From assembly GCA_022402405.1 (NCBI GenBank), contig JAKRSG010000080.1:1-29122 (forward strand): 29,122 nucleotides of DNA. Direction: 5' to 3'. Shown piece after piece: positions 1 to 7,099 of the stretch. Below the pieces are notes generated by a model. That model did not search any database, was not told where the DNA came from, and saw only the letters and a list, made by a program, of their open reading frames with translations. Source of the stretch: Bacteroidia bacterium (GTDB lineage: Bacteria > Bacteroidota > Bacteroidia > UKL13-3). Position 1 is the stretch's first letter, and every line of letters begins with the position of its first letter. Made by a program: the position numbers and the translations under genes.

Positions 1-1759
1 TAAATGTGGCCGACCAATTACTAGTATCTACGCTGTTAATGCATCTTGTGCGCCAAAAGTATTTGGTATGAAAAAGTAAATCTCCAGGCATATTTGCTAC
101 AATATATTTAGGATCAAAATCGTCTGGCACATGTAAATCTACTCCTGTAGCATGTTGATTGGAGTTAAATTGATTAGTGGTATCTATTTCCCACTGTATA
201 TGAGTTGAACCTGTTATTCCTACAATCAAACCATTGGTTTGTGGTCCGGTACCAATAAAGTTATTGGGCGGGTAATTCAAGGAAGGAGCTGAAGGAGTTG
301 TAAATAATCTAGAGCTAGGTTGAGCTTGTTCTTGCCCTTTCATGGCATACACACGCCAAATATATTTCTGACCATATAACAAAGTTGTATCTGCTATAAA
401 AATGGTTCCGACCCTTCTAAATGAATCTATACGAATATAATAAGAAGATGGTGTAGCTGGCCAAACAGAACCCGTATCAATTTCTAAAACATGTCCGGTT
501 GCCCAAGCAAAAGAATAAAAATTTAATTGAGGTCGAACTGTGGTGATAGTAGAATTATTGAATGGTTGCGACAGATTAACTTGACCATTAAATATTTTAA
601 AATTTAGTTCTACCCATGGAAGAGTATCCCTCTCATGAAAAGCTCTTATACGCCAAGGGTATTGAGTGTTTAAACTAAGAGTATCTTTTAACGTGTAAAT
701 AAGAGAATTGGTAATCGTATCAGACAGCAGGCTCGATTTTGCCATATCGCTAAAAACCTGTATTTGATAGCGAGTTCCTCGCAATTGATTCCAAGATAAT
801 ATGGGATTTAAAGCTGTAACCGTACCCCCATTAGAAGGACTTATACCTGCGATATTGCTTTTAATTCTAATGGCCTGAACCGATGACCATGGTCCGTAAG
901 AGTTGCCATAAAAACCACGCAAACGCACATAATAATCTTTGCCAAACATGAGGTTTTGAAAGGTATCTTGAATTTCTCCACTGCTATTAATATGATTCTG
1001 CAAATTGGAGGTGTTAAAGGTAAGAGTAGTATCTAATTGAACTTGAATATTAGACAACCCAGCATTTGTCCAATTTACAAAATACATAGGATCAACAATA
1101 AACAATGAGCTAGAGGTACTCCATGTAGGGCCCGCATGGGTGGTATATTTGTTTAAGTTCGACCATAACAAAGTATCACCAAAAACCGTAAAACTACGAA
1201 CCCTCCAATAAATGGTTTGGTTGTAGGTAAAAAAAGTTGAGTCTGTGAATCTATTTGTGTAGGTAACAGTACTTCTTTTTAAAGGCGAATTTAAATTGAT
1301 AGTTGTATCTACTTCAAATTGGTATAAAACAGTAGAATCGTTGGTGCCATAATTTTGCGATTGAAGAGCAACAATATTTCCGGTAGTATTATTGTTTGGA
1401 CCAACAATTCCTGTGTTCCCCAGTACAACGGTAAAACTTCTTGAAGCACTCCAAACTGAAGTATCATTAGGTTTGTAACAGCGAGCACGCCAATAGTAAG
1501 TTTTGCCTATTTTTAAAACCGGAGAAGAAGTACCATTAAACGTAGCATGCGCAGTAAAGAATGGCGGATTATTAAATGTACTAAGAGTATCTAACTGAAA
1601 TTGATAACCCGTTGCTCCCGACACAGAATTACAAATGAGAGTAGGCCTAAAAAAAGAAAACGTTGCATTGGCAGCTGGGCTCGACAAGGTTGGAGCGTTG
1701 ATTGAAAACACCTTTGTTACAATGTATAATTGCAATATAAGCAAGAACTTAAATTTCAT
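1..1759 (-). CDS. Secreted FnIII-like repeat protein, N-terminal part (partial)
   Basis: An open frame runs on the minus strand from the ATG at 1759-1757 to the left window edge without a stop (586 codons seen). Residues 1-19 or so form a signal peptide (MKFKFLLILQLYIVTKVFS). After it come repeats of about 95 residues, each ending in a tyrosine/tryptophan strand such as YYWRARC, IYWRVRS, YYVRLRG, YPWRIRA, YIWRVYA and YFWRTRC, followed by a short loop and a W-S. Six copies are visible, at plus-strand positions near 1490, 1205, 920, 650, 350 and 50. This strand pattern is typical of fibronectin-III-like modules in Bacteroidota surface proteins. I infer a secreted or surface beta-sandwich protein, probably with a T9SS C-terminal sorting domain beyond the edge, but that end is not seen. 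Specific function is unknown. Confidence 0.85.
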   Translation of the reverse strand, partial: MKFKFLLILQLYIVTKVFSINAPTLSSPAANATFSFFRPTLICNSVSGATGYQFQLDTLSTFNNPPFFTAHATFNGTSSPVLKIGKTYYWRARCYKPNDTSVWSASRSFTVVLGNTGIVGPNNNTTGNIVALQSQNYGTNDSTVLYQFEVDTTINLNSPLKRSTVTYTNRFTDSTFFTYNQTIYWRVRSFTVFGDTLLWSNLNKYTTHAGPTWSTSSSLFIVDPMYFVNWTNAGLSNIQVQLDTTLTFNTSNLQNHINSSGEIQDTFQNLMFGKDYYVRLRGFYGNSYGPWSSVQAIRIKSNIAGISPSNGGTVTALNPILSWNQLRGTRYQIQVFSDMAKSSLLSDTITNSLIYTLKDTLSLNTQYPWRIRAFHERDTLPWVELNFKIFNGQVNLSQPFNNSTITTVRPQLNFYSFAWATGHVLEIDTGSVWPATPSSYYIRIDSFRRVGTIFIADTTLLYGQKYIWRVYAMKGQEQAQPSSRLFTTPSAPSLNYPPNNFIGTGPQTNGLIVGITGSTHIQWEIDTTNQFNSNQHATGVDLHVPDDFDPKYIVANMPGDLLFHTKYFWRTRCINSVDTSNWSATF

Positions 1760-1817
1760 GTTTCGAATGTAAAGATTATTAACTAAATTGTAATCTTAAA
1801 AATTTCTAAAAAACAAG

Positions 1818-2024
1818 CACTGCTGTCTGGGATAATAAATGAGATTCTTCGCTAACGCTCTGAATGACCCGTTATTCGCTTGTTTTAATAGGCAGGGGGC
1901 TTGGAGGCAGCGAAGCTGCCTCCAAGCCCCCTGCCTATTAGGTTTAAAACATTGTCTTTCTGAGCGTAACGAGGTGAAGCGAAGAATCTTCAATATTTTA
2001 GAAGGATTTTTCTGGACAGCAGTG
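1818..2024. repeat. Nested palindromic REP/MITE-like element with 26-bp perfect hairpin
   Basis: The 347-bp gene-free gap at 1760-2106 is mostly one symmetric element. Its outer ends are a 10-bp inverted repeat (cactgctgtc at 1818-1827, gacagcagtg at 2015-2024). Inside lies an 11-bp inverted repeat (agattcttcgc at 1842-1852, gcgaagaatct at 1979-1989). The centre is a perfect 26-bp inverted repeat, 1886-1911 and 1915-1940, with a 3-nt gaa loop. The centre is GC-rich, unlike its surroundings. The inner arms carry relatives of the 'attctgagcg...gcgaagaatct' motif, which I recall as a dispersed intergenic repeat in many Bacteroidota; that recollection is not tested here. No transposase is encoded, so any movement would need help in trans. 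Confidence 0.75.
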
Positions 2025-2106
2025 AAAAATAACCTTAAACATCTAACTCTAAAAAAGTGAATTATCCCATTTTTTCAATATTTTTACAACTAATAAATAT
2101 TAAGTA

Positions 2107-2790
2107 ATGGCAAAAAAAATTTCAATAAACGGATACCCTTTTATGTCTTATGAGAAAGAGATGTATGAACCAAATGAATTATTAAACAGGGCAAAAGACT
2201 TTTATTTATTTATGAATGAGAGAAGGACTGTTAGAGATTTTTCGGACAGGCCAATTAAGAGAGAAGTAATAGAAAACATACTGTTAACAGCTTCTTCGGC
2301 ACCTAGTGGAGCGCATAAACAACCCTGGACATTCTGCGTGGTAAGCGATCCAGAAATTAAGAAAAAAATAAGAACAGCCGCAGAAGAAGAAGAAAAAATT
2401 AGTTATGAAAGTCGAATGAATGAAGAGTGGAAAAATGATTTAGCAGCCTTGCAAACCAATTGGGAAAAACCATTTTTAGAGATTGCACCCTATTTAATAA
2501 TTGTATTTAGTAAAAGTTATTCTGTTGACGAAAATCAGAATAAACAGCAGAACTATTATGTAAAAGAAAGTTGCGGCATAGCTTGCGGAATTTTACTTAC
2601 TGCTATTCATCATGCAGGATTAGCCGCTTTAACACATACGCCTAGCCCAATGAACTTTTTAAACAAAATTTTAGACCGACCACAAAACGAAAAACCATTT
2701 TTACTTATCCCGGTAGGCTACCTTGCAAAAGAATGTTTTGTACCCTGTTTGGAGAGAAAACCCCTAAACGAAATCTCTGCTTGGTATTAG
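2107..2790 (+). CDS. Iodotyrosine deiodinase-like flavoprotein (nitroreductase superfamily)
   Basis: This 227-residue FMN protein belongs to the nitroreductase fold and matches the iodotyrosine deiodinase (IYD) branch, which reductively removes iodide, bromide or chloride from halotyrosines. Visible motifs are RRTVRDFS at residues 39-46 (FMN phosphate binding), APSGAHKQPW at 65-74, and the substrate lid with E96, Y100 and K121. These three align, with identical spacing, to the residues that bind the halotyrosine amino and carboxylate groups in the human enzyme (E157, Y161, K182; recalled alignment). THTP at 176-179 matches the segment that contacts the flavin N5. No membrane anchor is present, as in known bacterial homologues. 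The ATG at 2107 follows the palindromic element and has no clear ribosome binding site. A generic nitroreductase lacks the E/Y/K lid, so IYD is the best call; substrate remains unproven. Confidence 0.87.
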   Translation: MAKKISINGYPFMSYEKEMYEPNELLNRAKDFYLFMNERRTVRDFSDRPIKREVIENILLTASSAPSGAHKQPWTFCVVSDPEIKKKIRTAAEEEEKISYESRMNEEWKNDLAALQTNWEKPFLEIAPYLIIVFSKSYSVDENQNKQQNYYVKESCGIACGILLTAIHHAGLAALTHTPSPMNFLNKILDRPQNEKPFLLIPVGYLAKECFVPCLERKPLNEISAWY

Positions 2791-2834
2791 CAAAAATTTA
2801 TTGGGCTATCATTGGATTAAATAAATTATACGCC

Positions 2835-2856
2835 TTGATTGAAACAACTCAATCAA
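2835..2856 (+). terminator. Short hairpin after the deiodinase-like gene
   Basis: A perfect 8-bp inverted repeat (ttgattga / tcaatcaa) surrounds a 6-nt loop (aacaac), 45 bp after the stop at 2790. It is AT-rich and lacks a clean T tract after it, so it is a weak terminator candidate. Confidence 0.3.
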
Positions 2857-2914
2857 TCTATCCTGCTAGGATTGAAGATTTGGTAAAATGATGTTTAAAG
2901 TACTTATAAAACAC

Positions 2915-2944
2915 AAAAGCACCGCATTAAAATGCAGTGCTTTT
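2915..2944 (-). terminator. Rho-independent terminator for the coiled-coil gene
   Basis: Arms 2915-2927 and 2932-2944 form a 13-bp stem with a 4-nt loop. On the minus-strand transcript the only imperfect pair is a G-U wobble, and the stem ends in a U-rich flank (gtgtttt). On the plus strand the same position is a C-A mismatch, so it works best for the minus-strand gene that ends at 2965. Confidence 0.65.
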
Positions 2945-2964
2945 GCGGAAATAGAGCTAAAATA

Positions 2965-3717
2965 TTATTTGTTACCCATAGCTTCAACTGTGCCAGAAAG
3001 CGCGAGCAAATCATCTTTTAAGCCATTTACAAAATCATTCATATTTTGCATGTTTTCTCGTAAAACCGCAGTTTGCCTTTCGGTATAATGCTGTGCATTT
3101 CTGCTTTCGTTTGCAAGTTTAGCATCAAAGCTTTTCAATTGCTCTTCAAGCTCCACTTTTTTATCTAATAAACTACGTTCGATATTTGCAAATTTTACAT
3201 GCTGATCATGCAGCAATGCCTTTATTTGTTTTTTGCTATTTAACCAAGAATAAGCAGCCAAGCCTATGCCAGCTAACGCTAAAACCCAAAGCAGCATAAG
3301 TTGCGTTTTTAGTCCTTTAAGCTGCTCGTTTAAGGCTAATAATCCCTCATTAGATTCTTTTTGAACCTCTTCTATGGATGTTCTTGTTTGGTTTAAAGAA
3401 TCGGATGTAAGCGCTATTTTAAAATTAGTTGAATTCAACACCTCTTCAACTTGTTTCATTTGAAGTATTAAGGCCTCAATTTCTTTGTCCTTATTACCCA
3501 TAGTTCCTCGTATTGAACCAATAGAGCCTTGCAAAGATTTGATTTGATTTCGCAAAGAAGTACTCAAAGAATCGTAGTCTTTTTTTAAGACATAAGGTGA
3601 TGGTCCCGAAGGTTTTTTAGCAACAGGTGTAGGAGCTGGTTTGGGTTCAGGCTTGCGCTGAGCTATTGTAAAAGTAACAACAGAAAATAGAAACACTAGT
3701 AAAGTTATTTTTTTCAT
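2965..3717 (-). CDS. Membrane-anchored coiled-coil protein with signal peptide
   Basis: This 250-residue protein is of unknown family. The ATG at 3717 begins a clean signal peptide (MKKITLLVFLFSVVTFTIAQ); a longer frame exists only through a TTG seven codons upstream. After the signal comes a proline/lysine-rich linker, then a helical region of about 90 residues with coiled-coil character (repeats of K/E/L/Q). One hydrophobic helix follows at about residues 140-160 (LMLLWVLALAGIGLAAYSWL), then a second long coiled coil to the C-terminus. With the signal cleaved, the first coil would be periplasmic and the second cytoplasmic. It stands alone between its terminator and the ybjQ promoter. It could be a structural scaffold; I see no enzymatic motif. 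Confidence 0.78.
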   Translation of the reverse strand: MKKITLLVFLFSVVTFTIAQRKPEPKPAPTPVAKKPSGPSPYVLKKDYDSLSTSLRNQIKSLQGSIGSIRGTMGNKDKEIEALILQMKQVEEVLNSTNFKIALTSDSLNQTRTSIEEVQKESNEGLLALNEQLKGLKTQLMLLWVLALAGIGLAAYSWLNSKKQIKALLHDQHVKFANIERSLLDKKVELEEQLKSFDAKLANESRNAQHYTERQTAVLRENMQNMNDFVNGLKDDLLALSGTVEAMGNK

Positions 3718-3859
3718 ATGATTTATTTTATATTTCAATATTGGTGAATATTTTTCAATATTTTATTAACCAACTGAAATTTAATACGTTTACAAGTAAT
3801 TACCTCTTTATTGATTAGTTAACATCTTTAGAAAAATTGGGGTTTCAAGATCTTGGGGC

Positions 3860-3892
3860 TTGTGTAGAATTAACAATAATTAAATACATTTG
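3860..3892 (+). promoter_or_regulatory. Bacteroidota-type promoter of the YbjQ gene
   Basis: TTG at 3860-3862, a 22-bp spacer, and TACATTTG at 3885-3892 match the -33 TTG / -7 TAnnTTTG consensus known for this phylum. The inferred transcript start lies about 10 bp before the ATG at 3909. A perfect 10-bp palindrome, caagatcttg at 3846-3855, sits just upstream and could bind a regulator. Confidence 0.5.
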
Positions 3893-3908
3893 AAAAAATT
3901 AAAACAAC

Positions 3909-4226
3909 ATGTTAACCACCACCACACACAGCATTGAAGGCAAAGTAATATCAGAATACAAAGGCATTGTTACAGGAGAGGTAATTATAGGTGCCAATTT
4001 TGTAAAAGATATTTTCGCGAGCTTTAGAGATTTCTTTGGCGGTAGAGCCGAATCTTACGAACGCGTTTTAAGAGAAGCCAAAGAAAAAGCCCTAGAAGAA
4101 ATGATTACCGAAGCCCGCAGAATGGGTGCCGACGCCATTGTTGGCGTAGATTTAGATTACGAAACCCTTGGTCAAAGAGGCAGCATGCTTATGGTTTCTG
4201 CTTCTGGAACAGCGGTGAAGTTTTAA
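3909..4226 (+). CDS. ybjQ: YbjQ/UPF0145 family protein
   Basis: This 105-residue protein matches E. coli YbjQ over its full length. Diagnostic blocks are GIVTGEVIIGANFVKDIFA, RDFFGGRAESYE, AREK-type helix residues, RRMGADAIVGVDLDYET and SMLMVSASGTAVKF. The family is a small pentameric, putative heavy-metal-binding beta/alpha protein without a settled cellular role. It lies alone behind its own promoter. Its stop codon is the first part of the AT-rich repeat that follows. Family assignment is firm; the metal role is only the database name. Confidence 0.93.
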   Translation: MLTTTTHSIEGKVISEYKGIVTGEVIIGANFVKDIFASFRDFFGGRAESYERVLREAKEKALEEMITEARRMGADAIVGVDLDYETLGQRGSMLMVSASGTAVKF

Positions 4227-4330
4227 TTACGAATTACGAATTACAGATTACGAATTATGAAGTATGAATTATGAATGAAGGCAAGTTTGGTTTTCATTCA
4301 TACTTCATAATTCATAATTCATAATTATTT
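4221..4330. repeat. AT-rich intergenic repeat and imperfect hairpin between ybjQ and pepT
   Basis: Tandem 8-10-nt units (attacgaa, attatgaa, agtatgaa) start at the ybjQ stop codon. Arms 4253-4279 and 4293-4326 then fold into an imperfect stem around gcaagtttggtt. The first 15 bases (ttttaattacgaatt, 4221-4235) recur exactly at 5558-5572. A 25-base stretch at 4252-4276 recurs exactly at 26474-26498. It may act as a terminator for ybjQ; it ends only about 15 bp before pepT. Confidence 0.7.
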
Positions 4331-4344
4331 AGAAATTTTTTACA

Positions 4345-5574
4345 ATGAAAGAAAATTACCATATAGCCGAGCGTTTTATGCGCTATGTGCAGATAGACAC
4401 AACGGCTGATCCAAATTCTGATACGCAGCCGTCCTCGATGAAGCAAAAGGATTTGAGTAGACTTTTGGTTCAGGAATTATTAGAAATGGGTGTTAGTGAT
4501 GCCGAGTTGGATGAGCATGGATATGTGTATGCTACTATTCCGGCTACTAGCAATAAACAATTGCCAACCATTTGTTTTTGTTCTCATGTAGATACGGCAC
4601 CCGATTGCAGTGGAACGGATGTGAAGCCGATTTTACATAAGAATTGGGATGGTTCTGATATAGTGCTGCCAGATGATGAAAGCATTGTAATAAGCACTAA
4701 AAATCACCCTTATTTGTTAGAAAGAATTGGCGATGATATCATCACAGCATCAGGTAAAACCTTGTTGGGTGCAGATGATAAAGCAGGCGTTGCCATAATC
4801 ATGGATTTGGCCAAATACTTAATGGAAAATCCGCAAATAGAACATGGTAAAGTGCGTATTTTATTTACACCCGATGAAGAAATTGGCAGAGGAGTTGCCA
4901 AGATAGATATGGAAAAATTGGGTGCCGATTTTGGCTATACTTTAGATGGCGGTGAACGCGGACATTTAGAGGGCGAATCGTTTTCGGCAGATGGCTGCAC
5001 CATTGTGTTTAAAGGCATTAGCGCCCACCCAGGTTATGCTAAAAACAAAATGGTAAATGCCCAAAAAGTATTGGCTTACTTCTTAACCTTATTGCCATCT
5101 GACACTTGGTGTCCGGAACAAACAGAAGGCTACGAGGGCTTTGTGCACCCGGTGCATATTTCGGGCGAGTTAGAAGAAGCTAAGGTGCAGTTTATTATTC
5201 GCGACTTCGAAACCGCAAAACTAGCAGAATACGAAAACCGATTAGCAGAATTGGCTCAGGCCGCCATAGAGAAATTTCCAGGTGCCACTTATACCCTATC
5301 TGTGCAGGAACAATACCGCAACATGCGCGAAATATTAGACCTGAACCCACATGTGATGCAGATTGCCAAAACAGCTTACGAAAAAAGTGGCTTAGTTCCA
5401 GAAATTAGAAACATACGTGGCGGAACAGACGGCTCTAGGCTTTCTTTTATGGGTTTACCTTGCCCCAACATATTTACCGGCGAAATGGGTATTCACAGCA
5501 AACAAGAATACGTGAGCGTGCAAGACATGCAGAAAGCGGTAGAAGTATGCTTGAATATTTTAATTACGAATTAA
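4345..5574 (+). CDS. pepT: Peptidase T (tripeptide aminopeptidase, M20B)
   Basis: This 409-residue protein has nearly the exact length of E. coli PepT, a cytoplasmic di-zinc enzyme that cuts the N-terminal residue from tripeptides. Metal and catalytic residues are in place: H81 and D83 in SHVDTAPD, D144 in LGADDKAG, the E178/E179 pair in PDEEIG, D201 in TLDGG, and H384 in MGIHSKQEY. The AHPGYAK block at about 227-233 belongs to the lid/dimer domain. The ATG at 4345 gives the canonical N-terminus (start of the helix AERFMRYVQIDTT). The final residues LITN and the stop are encoded by the start of the AT-rich repeat at 5558, suggesting that repeat insertion altered the C-terminus by a few residues. 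Confidence 0.96.
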   Translation: MKENYHIAERFMRYVQIDTTADPNSDTQPSSMKQKDLSRLLVQELLEMGVSDAELDEHGYVYATIPATSNKQLPTICFCSHVDTAPDCSGTDVKPILHKNWDGSDIVLPDDESIVISTKNHPYLLERIGDDIITASGKTLLGADDKAGVAIIMDLAKYLMENPQIEHGKVRILFTPDEEIGRGVAKIDMEKLGADFGYTLDGGERGHLEGESFSADGCTIVFKGISAHPGYAKNKMVNAQKVLAYFLTLLPSDTWCPEQTEGYEGFVHPVHISGELEEAKVQFIIRDFETAKLAEYENRLAELAQAAIEKFPGATYTLSVQEQYRNMREILDLNPHVMQIAKTAYEKSGLVPEIRNIRGGTDGSRLSFMGLPCPNIFTGEMGIHSKQEYVSVQDMQKAVEVCLNILITN

Positions 5575-5640
5575 AAATTACGAATTACGAATTAAAACCA
5601 ATTATGAATGAAGGCAGGAATTGGTTTTCATTCATAATTA
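5558..5640. repeat. Second AT-rich repeat copy with two overlapping hairpins
   Basis: The copy begins inside the last codons of pepT and reaches the stop codon of the minus-strand PLP enzyme at 5638-5640. It contains two perfect inverted repeats that share bases: aaaaccaatt at 5594-5603 with aattggtttt at 5619-5628, and aattatgaatgaa at 5600-5612 with ttcattcataatt at 5627-5639. They cannot both form fully at once. The location between convergent genes suggests a bidirectional terminator. Confidence 0.65.
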
Positions 5641-6999
5641 AGAAATAGCTTCAATAATATCTTGGCGGGTGATGATGTGAACATCTCCCATGAGGTCTTT
5701 TACTAATACGGCTGCGTTTTCTTTGGTAATCATTCTGCTTACATCCTCTAAACTTGCGCTAGGAGCTACAAATGGGAAAGGAGGATTCATTACTTCTTTC
5801 ACAGATTTTCCTTTTATTTCACTATTTTCTAAGAGTAAATTAAAGAGCGTATTGTCGTTTAAAGAGCCGGTGTACTCTCCTATTTCGTTGGTAACAGGTA
5901 TTTGAGAAATAGAAAACTTACGCATAATTTTAAGGGCAGATTCTACGCTTTGATCTTCTTTGGCTGTAACCAATTTTAGGTGTTTATGACTTTCAATTAA
6001 GTTGATGGCTTTGGTTTGTTCGTTTAACAAAAAGCCTCTATCGCGCATCCAATCTTCGTTAAACATTTTACCCAAATAACGCGTTCCATGATCGTGAAAG
6101 ATAACCACTACCACATCGCCTTCTTTGAACATATGCCTCATTTGCATTAGTCCAGCCATGGCCGAACCAGCTGAGTTACCTGCAAAAATACCTTCTTCAC
6201 GAGGTATTCTGCGAGTCATCATAGCAGCATCTTTATCGGTAACTTTTTCGAAGTGGTCTATTAAACTAAAATCTACATTGGCAGGTAAAAAATCTTCACC
6301 AATACCTTCTGTGATGTATGGATAGATTTCGTTTTTATCAAAAATACCTGTCTCTTTATACTTCTTAAATACCGAGCCGTATGTATCAATTCCAAGTACC
6401 TTAATATTAGAATTTTTCTCTTTCAAGAATTTGGCTGTACCGCTGATGGTTCCGCCTGTTCCTACACCTACCACTAAGTGGGTTATTTTCCCTTCGGTTT
6501 GAGCCCAAATTTCTGGTCCAGTACTTTCATAATGAGCAGAAGAATTAGATAAATTATCGTACTGATTAGGCTTCCAAGAATTAGGTACTTCATTTATCAA
6601 CCTACTCGAAACTGAGTAATAAGAACGCGGGTCTTCTGGTTCAACATCGGTAGGACAAACAATAACTTCTGCACCAAACGCTTTTAGGGCATCTACTTTT
6701 TCCTTGCTTTGCTTGTCTGTGGTAGTAAAAATACACTTATAACCTTTTATAACCGAGGCAATGGCCAAGCCCATACCTGTATTACCGCTAGTGCCCTCAA
6801 TGATGGTATAACCTGGTTTAAGCAAACCTGCTTTTTCGGCATCTTCAATCATTTTAACAGCCATTCTATCCTTAATTGAGTTACCAGGATTGGTAGTTTC
6901 TACCTTTGCTAAAACCGTACAAGGTAAATCCTTAGTTATTTTATTTATTTGAACCAAAGGCGTATTTCCTATGGTTTCCAAGATATTTTTACTCCACAT
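5638..6999 (-). CDS. Cystathionine beta-synthase-like PLP enzyme with CBS domains
   Basis: The 453-residue product combines an O-acetylserine sulfhydrylase/cystathionine beta-synthase fold (residues about 1-330) with a tandem CBS domain pair (about 335-453). It is a fold-type II PLP enzyme: the Schiff-base lysine is K43 in NPGNSIKDRMA, EGTSGNTGMGLA binds the substrate carboxylate, and GVGTGGTISG binds the PLP phosphate. The CBS pair (ISQIPVTNEIGEYTGSL and a second copy near the end) suggests adenosyl-ligand or other regulation. The frame extends 42 codons further upstream from a non-family N-terminus; I place the start at the ATG at 6999 because MWSKNILETIGNTPLV is the family's first conserved block. 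It would make cystathionine from serine and homocysteine, or cysteine by a related reaction. Confidence 0.92.
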   Translation of the reverse strand: MWSKNILETIGNTPLVQINKITKDLPCTVLAKVETTNPGNSIKDRMAVKMIEDAEKAGLLKPGYTIIEGTSGNTGMGLAIASVIKGYKCIFTTTDKQSKEKVDALKAFGAEVIVCPTDVEPEDPRSYYSVSSRLINEVPNSWKPNQYDNLSNSSAHYESTGPEIWAQTEGKITHLVVGVGTGGTISGTAKFLKEKNSNIKVLGIDTYGSVFKKYKETGIFDKNEIYPYITEGIGEDFLPANVDFSLIDHFEKVTDKDAAMMTRRIPREEGIFAGNSAGSAMAGLMQMRHMFKEGDVVVVIFHDHGTRYLGKMFNEDWMRDRGFLLNEQTKAINLIESHKHLKLVTAKEDQSVESALKIMRKFSISQIPVTNEIGEYTGSLNDNTLFNLLLENSEIKGKSVKEVMNPPFPFVAPSASLEDVSRMITKENAAVLVKDLMGDVHIITRQDIIEAIS

Positions 7000-7004
7000 G
7001 GGTT

Positions 7005-7012
7005 CAAAACTA
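7005..7012 (-). promoter_or_regulatory. Candidate -7 box of the CBS-like gene
   Basis: TAGTTTTG read on the minus strand (7012 to 7005) fits TAnnTTTG exactly and ends 5 bases before the ATG at 6999. If used, the transcript would be leaderless or nearly so. I find no convincing TTG at the usual upstream distance, so this is tentative. Confidence 0.3.
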
Positions 7013-7099
7013 ACAAGAAAAACTTGAACTAAAAAGTTTTGATTGAGCTTAAGATGACTAAAATCTAATTTGAAATATGCATATTTGAAACGCCAATAA

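Noticed and set aside
1796..2060. Two small opposed frames (65 and 73 residues) with shared NRQGAWRQ and CLQAPCLL words.
   Set aside because: Both are translations of the same palindrome, 1886-1940, in its two orientations; no gene is supported.
2888..3088. 66-residue plus-strand frame.
   Set aside because: It crosses the terminator and the 3' end of the better supported minus-strand coiled-coil gene.
4227..4330. Short repeated units resembling a mini CRISPR array.
   Set aside because: Units are 8-10 nt with no spacers and no cas genes; this is an AT-rich simple repeat.
5460..5648. 62-residue plus-strand frame across the pepT end.
   Set aside because: It is out of frame with pepT and built partly from the repeat.
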